From Kiritimatiellia bacterium (GTDB lineage: Bacteria; Verrucomicrobiota; Kiritimatiellia; SLAD01): DNA of 5,658 bases. Of the stretch, positions 1 to 4,736 are shown in pieces (within the stretch, counting starts at the first letter, position 1; each line of letters begins with the position of its first letter). A program made the position numbers and the translations under genes. The stretch is taken from the NCBI GenBank assembly GCA_007127595.1, contig SKZA01000369.1, positions 1 to 5,658 of the forward strand, given 5' to 3'. Below the pieces are notes generated by a model. The model made no database searches and was not told where the DNA came from. It saw only the letters and a list, made by a program, of their open reading frames with translations.

Positions 1-597
1 CAGCGCGATCCCCTCGCCCGAGCGGTCTTCATCGTCGCCTTCCTCCTTGCTCTTGGCCGTGCTCGTCTTCTTTTTCGCCGGCGCGCGTCGTTTCGCCGTC
101 TTGGCCTTTTCCTGTTCCTTCGCGCGGACCAGATCATCGTAGTAGATGAATTCGTCGCAATTTGCGATCAACAGATCGGAAGAAGAGTTCTTCACACCGA
201 CACCGACCACCACCTTGTTGTTTTCGCGTAACTTACTGACCAGCGGCGAGAAGTCGGAATCGCCGCTCACGATCACGAAGGTTCGGACATGTGATTTCGT
301 GTAGCAGAGGTCCAGCGCGTCCACGACCATTCGGATATCCGCCGAATTCTTACCGGACTGCCGAAGATGCGGAATATCGATTAACTCAAACGATGCCTCG
401 TGCATGGAAGGTTTGAATTCGCGATAGCGCGACCAGTCACAGTAAGCCTTCTTGACGATGATGGTGCCTTTCAGCAAAAGCTTTTCCAGCACCAACTGCA
501 TGTCGAACTTGGCGTAATTGGCGTCCTTCACACCCAAGGCGATGTTCTCGAAATCACAGAAAACCGCCATGCTCTTGGTATCGCCTAAAGTGCTCAT
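1..597 (-). CDS. NYN-domain (LabA/DUF88-like) putative ribonuclease, 5' part only
   Basis: This is the N-terminal 199 residues of a protein whose 3' end lies beyond the left edge. Residues about 9-156 look like an NYN domain, a PIN-like metal-dependent nuclease fold. The visible motifs are AVFCDFENI (D15, N18), a central SADIRMVVDALDL (D87, D93), and FVIVSGDSDFSPLV (D113, D115). These give the clustered acidic residues expected of the active site. The domain is followed by a lysine/alanine-rich stretch (about 159-184) and an acidic patch (185-195), which read as a disordered linker. In related bacterial proteins a C-terminal OST-HTH/LOTUS RNA-binding domain often follows; that is inference here, because the part is missing. 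The start ATG at 597 is supported by a GAAAGGA Shine-Dalgarno (604-610) about six bases upstream. The RNA substrate is unknown. The gene is 603 nt from the transporter operon and is probably transcribed separately. Confidence 0.88.
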   Translation of the reverse strand, partial: MSTLGDTKSMAVFCDFENIALGVKDANYAKFDMQLVLEKLLLKGTIIVKKAYCDWSRYREFKPSMHEASFELIDIPHLRQSGKNSADIRMVVDALDLCYTKSHVRTFVIVSGDSDFSPLVSKLRENNKVVVGVGVKNSSSDLLIANCDEFIYYDDLVRAKEQEKAKTAKRRAPAKKKTSTAKSKEEGDDEDRSGEGIAL

Positions 598-612
598 ATC
601 GAATCCTTTCAG

Positions 613-627
613 GGCCGTTCAGCGGCC
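613..627 (-). other. Small stem-loop in the leader of the NYN gene
   Basis: GGCCG and CGGCC form a perfect 5-bp GC-only stem around a 5-base loop. It lies just upstream of the Shine-Dalgarno of the NYN-domain gene, within the probable 5' leader. It is short and could be chance in GC-rich DNA. I see no riboswitch-like structure and no convincing -35/-10 pair nearby. Confidence 0.3.
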
Positions 628-668
628 GGATGACAGTGTCTCATAAGGGTCGGGCGCGGCGCAATCAG

Positions 669-696
669 TATTCGGTGGTCGGTGTTCGGTGTTCAG
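669..696 (-). repeat. Left heptamer array, four units
   Basis: There are four contiguous 7-base units on the plus strand: TATTCGG, TGGTCGG, TGTTCGG and TGTTCAG (669-675, 676-682, 683-689, 690-696). They are variants of TGTTCRG, the reverse complement of the CYGAACA unit in the right array. Drift is greatest at the outer (left) end. Confidence 0.8.
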
Positions 697-704
697 TCTG
701 GTCT

Positions 705-718
705 CCGACTGCAGTCGG
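705..718. repeat. Perfect 14-bp palindrome CCGACTGCAGTCGG
   Basis: All seven base pairs of this even palindrome match. It starts eight bases inside the left heptamer array. As a hairpin it would have a 5-bp stem with a TGCA loop and is followed by TTTT on the plus strand, which superficially resembles a terminator. No plus-strand gene exists to be terminated. Confidence 0.6.
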
Positions 719-722
719 TTTT

Positions 723-749
723 CCAAGTGTGGGAAGACTTTCACCTTGG
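723..749. repeat. Imperfect inverted repeat (CCAAG...CTTGG type)
   Basis: CCAAGTGTG at 723-731 faces CACCTTGG at 742-749. Seven or eight pairs form if one base bulges, enclosing an 11-base loop. The right arm shares its last two bases with the start of the neighbouring terminal inverted repeat element, so it may be part of the same larger repeat. Confidence 0.4.
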
Positions 750-839
750 AGCGCGGGTGTGTCCCGCTTCGGGACCACCCGCAGGGCGTAGTCGCGATTA
801 CTGCGGCTGATCCTCCTTTGTCGGACACAGCCGCGCTCC
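748..839. repeat. 92-bp element with near-perfect terminal inverted repeats (MITE-like)
   Basis: The left end GGAGCGCGGGTGTGTCC (748-764) and the reverse complement of the right end, GGAGCGCGGCTGTGTCC (823-839), match at 16 of 17 positions. The interior carries GC-rich palindromic pieces such as CCCGCTTCGGG (763-773) and no coding capacity. Size and architecture fit a miniature inverted-repeat element or a REP/BIME-style repeat. I see no target-site duplication: the flanks are CACCTT on the left and GGATCA on the right. A mobile origin is therefore not proven. The parent family is not identified. Confidence 0.55.
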
Positions 840-866
840 GGATCAAGTTTTCACAGTCAAGGATGG

Positions 867-917
867 TCATTTCGAGCGCAGTCCCGAGCCCTGTGAGGGA
901 CGGAGTCGAGAAATCCC
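867..917 (+). repeat. Interspersed palindromic repeat, copy A
   Basis: It begins TCATTTCGAGCGCAGTCCC and ends AGTCGAGAAATCCC, with a central hairpin (CCCT 889-892 pairs with AGGG 896-899, inside a GTCCC/GGGAC pair at 881-885 and 897-901). It aligns over nearly its whole length with the reverse complement of copy C (998-1057), so the two lie in opposite orientation. The motif resembles a TCATTTCGAGC...TCGAGAAATCTC repeat I recall from many environmental bacterial genomes. Confidence 0.65.
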
Positions 918-935
918 GGACCGCACCAACCCGGA

Positions 936-967
936 CCGAGATGTCTCGGCTTCGCTTCGTTACGCTC
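936..967 (-). repeat. Interspersed palindromic repeat, copy B (partial)
   Basis: A CCGAGATGTCTCGG near-palindrome (936-949, 6-bp arms around TG) runs into CTTCGCTTCGTTACGCTC, ending at 967. This matches the outer parts of copy C in the same orientation. It lacks copy C's GC-rich central hairpin and its terminal GATATGACA, so it is a short or truncated variant. Confidence 0.55.
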
Positions 968-997
968 CTAAAGAACCGACAGTGGTTGGCGCGGATT

Positions 998-1057
998 GAG
1001 ATATCTCGACTTCGTCCCGCCCCGCATCTGCGGGTCGGGACTACGCTCGATATGACA
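998..1057 (-). repeat. Interspersed palindromic repeat, copy C (most complete)
   Basis: It opens with the perfect 10-bp palindrome GAGATATCTC (998-1007) and closes with CTACGCTCGATATGACA (1041-1057). Between them, 1014-1026 (GTCCCGCCCCGCA) pairs with 1029-1041 (TGCGGGTCGGGAC) at 12 of 13 positions around TC, giving a very stable predicted hairpin. No T-run follows on either strand, so it is not a classical intrinsic terminator. It lies downstream of the permease and could still affect transcript ends. Confidence 0.7.
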
Positions 1058-1096
1058 ACGTATTGCAGGGTTATTGGGTTCTTACCCACTCCCCAA

Positions 1097-1114
1097 TCAG
1101 CGCCGCGCCGCTGA
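1097..1114. repeat. Short inverted repeat TCAGCG/CGCTGA
   Basis: This is a perfect 6-bp stem (1097-1102 with 1109-1114) with a six-base GC loop. An adjacent weaker pairing, GGGT (1076-1079) with ACCC (1084-1087), precedes it. Both are minor but add to the unusual density of palindromes in this gap. Confidence 0.4.
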
Positions 1115-1158
1115 AATTCCTCGACAGGACCACGCAGCCCATCCTCCAGTCCCGTCTC

Positions 1159-1193
1159 CTGAACACTGACCACCGAACACCGAACACTGAACA
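1159..1193 (+). repeat. Right heptamer array, five units
   Basis: Five exact-length 7-base units lie in tandem on the plus strand: CTGAACA, CTGACCA, CCGAACA, CCGAACA and CTGAACA, consensus CYGAACA. The array starts a few bases beyond the permease stop codon and is oriented opposite to the left array. Its period is clean, with no indels. Confidence 0.85.
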
Positions 1194-1200
1194 CTTCCCC

Positions 1201-2466
1201 TCACTCGCGGCGCAGGGCCACGATGGGATCTAGATTGGCCGCGCGCACGGCGGGATATAGACCGAAGATGATCCCGATGGACATGCTGATGCCCGCGGCG
1301 AGTATCAGGCTGAATGTCGTGACCACCGTAGGCATGCCGGCAAACGCGGTAATCAATCGGGGGATGCCCATACCTATGGCAATTCCGATCAAGCCGCCCA
1401 GCGACGACAGTACGACGGTTTCCACCAGGAACTGACTGACAATCTGGCGGCGGCGGGCGCCGATGGCGCGGCGGATGCCGATCTCCCGGGTACGTTCCGT
1501 TACGGAGGCGAGCATGATGTTCATGATTCCGATCCCACCGACCAGCAGGCTGATGCCCGCAATCGAGCCGAGTACGATATTGAAGGTGCGCTTGGTGGCC
1601 TCCGCTTGGCGTAACAAGGCAAGCGGCACGTCGATCGCATAGTCTTCACTAGGATGAAAACGTTCGAGCATCGCGCGAATGGCGGTCGCCGTCGGCTCCA
1701 CATCCTCGATGTCGTTCACCTCCACGATGATCTGATGCAGCTCGACCAGCTCCACCGAGCGCGCGCCCGTCCGGCGTTGCACGATAATTTCCCCCCATCG
1801 CTCCCGAAAGACATGAATCGGGATGTAGATATCCGCATCCGTATCCAGCCGCTGATCGCTGCCCACACCGCCTTCGGACTGCAGAATACCGATGACTTCG
1901 AAAACATGCGCTCCGACGCGGACCTGTTGCCCGACCGCATGCTCGGCACCCAACAAGCGCCGCGCCGCTGCTTCCGAAAGCACGCCTACGGGAGCGGCCG
2001 CTCCCATATCGCGCTCCTTGAGCACGCGCCCAGCGAGCACGGGTCGATCGACCAGTGAGAACCAGTCCGGTGTCGTGCCGACCACGCGCAAATCCATTCG
2101 TCGCGCGCCCACACGCGCTTCCTGACGCATGATGCGCGCAGGGACGGTGCGCCGGACCGCCTCAAAAGTCTCACGAATCCGCGCCTCATCGTCATACAAC
2201 AAGCCGTATACGCTCATGAAGGTGTCGCGCTGCGCCGCCGTCGCCTCTTCGGTCGGCTTCTCCGAGTTCAGAATGATGACATTGCTGCCGAGCCGCCGAA
2301 TCTGTTCCAAGGCTTCCTGACTGGCGCCTTCGCCCACCGCCAGCATGGCGATGACACTGGCGACACCAAACACGACGCCGAGCGTCGTCAACAAGGAACG
2401 CAACTTATGAAGGAGCAGGTTCTTCAAGCCGAGTTCAACATCGCGGATGATCCGAATATTACGCAT
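1201..2466 (-). CDS. MacB-type ABC transporter permease (stand-alone membrane subunit)
   Basis: This is the inner-membrane permease of a MacB/FtsX-fold (type VII) ABC transporter, 421 residues, typical for a stand-alone subunit. There is one N-terminal membrane helix (about 27-44), then a large periplasmic MacB_PCD-type domain (about 45-293), then three helices (about 294-320, 343-370, 382-403). The conserved cytoplasmic segment ERTREIGIRRAIGARR (324-339) follows helix 2. The C-terminus NLDPIVALRRE is the normal family ending, so the gene is intact. I chose ATG 2466 over ATG 2526. It overlaps the ATPase stop by 8 nt, it has GGAG (2477-2480) ten bases upstream, and it begins directly with the conserved IRDVELGLKNLLLHKLRS region; the extra 20 residues read like an out-of-frame shadow of the ATPase. 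It should dimerise and convert ATP hydrolysis into periplasmic movement that drives the adaptor and channel. The substrate is unknown. Confidence 0.93.
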   Translation of the reverse strand: MRNIRIIRDVELGLKNLLLHKLRSLLTTLGVVFGVASVIAMLAVGEGASQEALEQIRRLGSNVIILNSEKPTEEATAAQRDTFMSVYGLLYDDEARIRETFEAVRRTVPARIMRQEARVGARRMDLRVVGTTPDWFSLVDRPVLAGRVLKERDMGAAAPVGVLSEAAARRLLGAEHAVGQQVRVGAHVFEVIGILQSEGGVGSDQRLDTDADIYIPIHVFRERWGEIIVQRRTGARSVELVELHQIIVEVNDIEDVEPTATAIRAMLERFHPSEDYAIDVPLALLRQAEATKRTFNIVLGSIAGISLLVGGIGIMNIMLASVTERTREIGIRRAIGARRRQIVSQFLVETVVLSSLGGLIGIAIGMGIPRLITAFAGMPTVVTTFSLILAAGISMSIGIIFGLYPAVRAANLDPIVALRRE

Positions 2467-3175
2467 GCGCGACACGCTCCACGTTATCAATGAGTCCGTC
2501 CCGCATGTGGAGCCGAGAGGTGGCATGTGCGGCGATATCGGCCTCGTGCGTCACCATGATCACGGTCAGGCCCTGCTGATTAAGTTCCTGCAGAAACGCC
2601 ATGATCTGCCCACTGGTTTGCGAATCAAGGTTTCCGGTGGGCTCGTCGGCCAGCAGGATGCCGGGATCATTGGCCAGGGCGCGTGCGATGGCGACCCGCT
2701 GTTGTTGCCCGCCGGACAATTCCGCAGGTCGATGATGGAGACGGTCCGCCAACCCCACGCGTTCGGCCAATTCCTCAGCGCGGCGTGCGCTGTCTTCCGT
2801 GGGTTGCCCCTGATAGTAGAGCGGCAACTCAATGTTCTCGCGCACGGTCAACTGAGGAATCAGATTGAAACTCTGGAAGATGAACCCGATGCGTTGCAAC
2901 CGGATTTCGCTTAACCCATCGTCATCCTTGAGCGACACATCCTGGCCCTCAAAGAGGTATAGGCCGGACGTCGGCCGATCGAGGCACCCCAACAGGTTCA
3001 GCATCGTACTCTTACCCGAGCCGCTGGCCCCCATGATGGCCCAAAAGTCACCGGCTTCAAAGGTAACGGTGACGCCGGCAAGGGCATGCACCTGTACACT
3101 ACCCATCTGATACGTGCGCCGCACGTTCTCGAGCTGAATAACTACGTTCCGTTTGTCCGGTTGAGGGTGTGCCAT
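2459..3175 (-). CDS. MacB/LolD-type ABC transporter ATP-binding protein
   Basis: This is a complete 238-residue cytoplasmic ATPase subunit. All the nucleotide-binding motifs are present: Walker A GASGSGKST (49-57), Q-loop Q101 in FIFQSFNLIPQLT, signature LSGGQQQR (153-160), Walker B ILLADEP with catalytic E178, D-loop GNLD (181-184) and switch H210. The FQSFNLIPQLTVRENIELPL segment and overall length place it with the MacB/LolD/YknY group. Unlike E. coli MacB, the ATPase is not fused to its membrane domain. It follows the adaptor gene by 44 nt and its stop overlaps the permease start by 8 nt, which suggests translational coupling. ATG 3175 is preceded by AGGGA about five bases upstream. Its partner is almost certainly the adjoining permease, based on the overlap and family organisation. 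Confidence 0.95.
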   Translation of the reverse strand: MAHPQPDKRNVVIQLENVRRTYQMGSVQVHALAGVTVTFEAGDFWAIMGASGSGKSTMLNLLGCLDRPTSGLYLFEGQDVSLKDDDGLSEIRLQRIGFIFQSFNLIPQLTVRENIELPLYYQGQPTEDSARRAEELAERVGLADRLHHRPAELSGGQQQRVAIARALANDPGILLADEPTGNLDSQTSGQIMAFLQELNQQGLTVIMVTHEADIAAHATSRLHMRDGLIDNVERVAHA

Positions 3176-3219
3176 CGGATCCCTGCGTTCGTTCCTTCCC
3201 GCCGTTGCGCTCCGGTCCT

Positions 3220-4725
3220 TCAGCCGCCGGCCGCTCCGGGTGCGTCCCGGTGTAAGGCGGGAGGTTCCGGCCGTCGCGAAGCCTCCAACGGTGGATTCAG
3301 CAAAATACGTTCGCCCGGATTCAAACCGCTGACGATATGAATCATCCGGTTATTGTCCAGCCCCACCTCGATGACCCGTTGCTGCGGTCCGCGCGAGCCG
3401 ACCACATATACGACCGGCGTACCGCCGATACGCACGACGGACTGAAGCGGCACATAGGTCACATCGTCGAGTTCATCGATAATAATTTCCGCGCGACAGT
3501 TCATACCCGGCCGCAATGCGCCGGCCTCGCCTTCAATATAGACATCGGTTTGATACACCTTCAAATCGGGGTTCAGCCATCCGTGCTGCGCGTCCGGGAG
3601 CAACGCAATGCGCCGTACCCGTCCCCGGAACTCGCGGTCGGGCACAGCATCCACGTGAATGCGCGCCGTCATGTCTTCGGCCACCTTGCGCAAGCTGGAT
3701 TCATGAATGCGCACTTCCGCCATCATGGCGGCGGCGGTGGGCAAGTAGATCAATTCCTGGCGTTCGCGGACCTCCTGCCCTTCCCGAAGCGGTTCATCGG
3801 CTCCGCGCCGCCCCTGACCGGTGGTCGTATACACCACCATGCCGTCAGCGGGCGCTTTGATCCGGCATTTGGCGATCTGGTTCACGATTCGCTGCAGACG
3901 ATCTTCCTGTCGCTCATACTCGGACTTTTTGGCCCGGTAATCCGCTTCCGCCTGAACAATATCGGCGGAAGCTCTCAGGCGCACACGCGCCAATGCCATG
4001 CGCTTCTGGTCCACTTCACTCTTCAATTCTTCCAGGCGCTGTTCGTGTGTGTATTTCCTGAGCAGTTCCAGTTTGCCCTCGGCCAGCTCAAGATCGATGG
4101 CGGATCGGCGAGCCGCGAGCTCGTCGGCCTGCAATTCCATGCGCGTCAAATATCCTTCATCGGCCAAACGGCGGGACCAGGAGAGTTTGTCGTTGGCGCG
4201 TTGCAGTTCCTCGTTTGCCAGATTGATATCGGCTTCCGCGCGCTGCAATTCCTGCGGGTACTCGCCCTCGATATATTTGGTGTGATTGAGTTGTGCAAAG
4301 CGATAGTCCAATTCCGCCTGGGAGATATCGGCTTCCGCCTGGTTCTTGACGATTTCCAGTTGTTCACGTGCGCGGATATAGGCCGCCTCGCTGTTCATCA
4401 CGCGAATCTGTTGATCCACTTTCGACTCTTCCAGCGCGCTGGCATCCAGCTCGACCAGCAGGTCGCCCTCTTGCACATTCACACCTTCCTCGATCAGCCA
4501 GAGAATCGTCGTGCGTCCTTCCACCTCCGATCGTACCACGACACGCTCGCGGCTTTGTATCGTGCCGGACTCCGTCACGCTGATGGTCAACGGTCCTTGC
4601 CGCACTTCGAACGTCGGTAACGCGCCCGATTCGGACTCGCCCCGATTCATGCCAAGCGCAACGACCCATAGGGCCGCAACGCCCAGCACAACCCCGACAC
4701 CCACTTGCTTATGTTTAGCCTTCAT
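3220..4725 (-). CDS. HlyD/MacA-family periplasmic adaptor with extended coiled coil
   Basis: This is the membrane-fusion protein linking the inner-membrane transporter to the TolC-type channel. It is 501 residues from ATG 4725, or 503 from ATG 4731. The second ATG is preferred because AGGA (4733-4736) lies seven bases from it but only one from the first. Numbering from the first ATG: a signal-anchor helix (about 10-28), the first lipoyl half (about 62-97, ending GDLLVELD), a heptad-rich helical region (about 100-286) rich in Glu, Arg, Ala and Gln, the second lipoyl half (CRIKAPADGMVVY, 289-301), a beta-barrel domain (about 337-420, with LRPGMNCRAEI) and a membrane-proximal domain (about 425-480). 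A proline/alanine tail ends the protein. E. coli MacA has about 370 residues; most of the extra length is in the coiled coil. The sequence DEGYLTRMELQ near 191 resembles the usual hairpin-returning helix. Confidence 0.92.
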   Translation of the reverse strand: MKAKHKQVGVGVVLGVAALWVVALGMNRGESESGALPTFEVRQGPLTISVTESGTIQSRERVVVRSEVEGRTTILWLIEEGVNVQEGDLLVELDASALEESKVDQQIRVMNSEAAYIRAREQLEIVKNQAEADISQAELDYRFAQLNHTKYIEGEYPQELQRAEADINLANEELQRANDKLSWSRRLADEGYLTRMELQADELAARRSAIDLELAEGKLELLRKYTHEQRLEELKSEVDQKRMALARVRLRASADIVQAEADYRAKKSEYERQEDRLQRIVNQIAKCRIKAPADGMVVYTTTGQGRRGADEPLREGQEVRERQELIYLPTAAAMMAEVRIHESSLRKVAEDMTARIHVDAVPDREFRGRVRRIALLPDAQHGWLNPDLKVYQTDVYIEGEAGALRPGMNCRAEIIIDELDDVTYVPLQSVVRIGGTPVVYVVGSRGPQQRVIEVGLDNNRMIHIVSGLNPGERILLNPPLEASRRPEPPALHRDAPGAAGG

Positions 4726-4732
4726 GCCCATG

Positions 4733-4736
4733 TCCT
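4733..4736 (-). promoter_or_regulatory. Shine-Dalgarno AGGA overlapping the TolC stop codon
   Basis: On the minus strand the TolC-like frame ends with TAG at 4737-4735, and the same bases provide AGGA (4736-4733). One base separates it from ATG 4731 and seven bases from ATG 4725. This points to the second ATG as the adaptor start and suggests terminating ribosomes reinitiate there. Confidence 0.6.

Larger units (their letters stand above)
669..1193. repeat. Composite intergenic repeat block bounded by inverted heptamer arrays
   Basis: The gene-free stretch between the permease and NYN genes is almost entirely repeat-like. Its edges are two short tandem arrays of the same heptamer in opposite orientation, TGTTCRG on the left and CYGAACA on the right. 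Inside are a 92-bp element with terminal inverted repeats, three copies of a TCATTTCGAGCG-type palindromic repeat, and several short palindromes. No transposase, integrase, tRNA or rRNA signature is visible. The open frames through it translate the repeats themselves. The block begins 12 nt after the permease reading frame (which spans down to 1201) and ends 71 nt before the NYN start, so neither flanking gene is interrupted. It may be an old accumulation of non-autonomous mobile repeats, but mobility is inferred, not seen. Confidence 0.65.

Noticed and set aside
705..722. A possible intrinsic terminator: GC-rich palindrome followed by TTTT on the plus strand
   Set aside because: The stem is only five pairs, the T-run is four bases, and no plus-strand gene lies upstream.
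689..1114. A 141-codon plus-strand open frame in the same gap
   Set aside because: It overlaps the repeats on the opposite strand, starts inside the heptamer array and has no recognisable protein features.
669..1193. A CRISPR array or phage attachment site
   Set aside because: The repeat units are 7 bases with no spacers, there are no cas genes, and there is no tRNA or integrase. The flanking arrays are inverted, not direct.
619..1194. A 191-codon minus-strand open frame across the repeat block
   Set aside because: It translates the heptamers and palindromes directly, resembles no protein family I know, has no supported ribosome-binding site, and its composition reflects the repeats. It is most likely spurious.
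2467..2526. An N-terminal extension of 20 residues for the permease (start at 2526)
   Set aside because: It lies wholly within the ATPase coding sequence, has no family resemblance and is unnecessary given the well-placed ATG at 2466.
2447..2914. A 155-codon plus-strand open frame opposite the ATPase gene
   Set aside because: It is also a codon-bias shadow of a complete, motif-perfect ATPase.
3337..4620. A 427-codon plus-strand open frame antisense to the adaptor gene
   Set aside because: It is exactly in antiparallel register with the adaptor codons, so its lack of stops only means the adaptor avoids TTA, CTA and TCA codons, as expected at this GC content. The His/Phe/Gln-rich translation looks like a coiled-coil gene read backwards.
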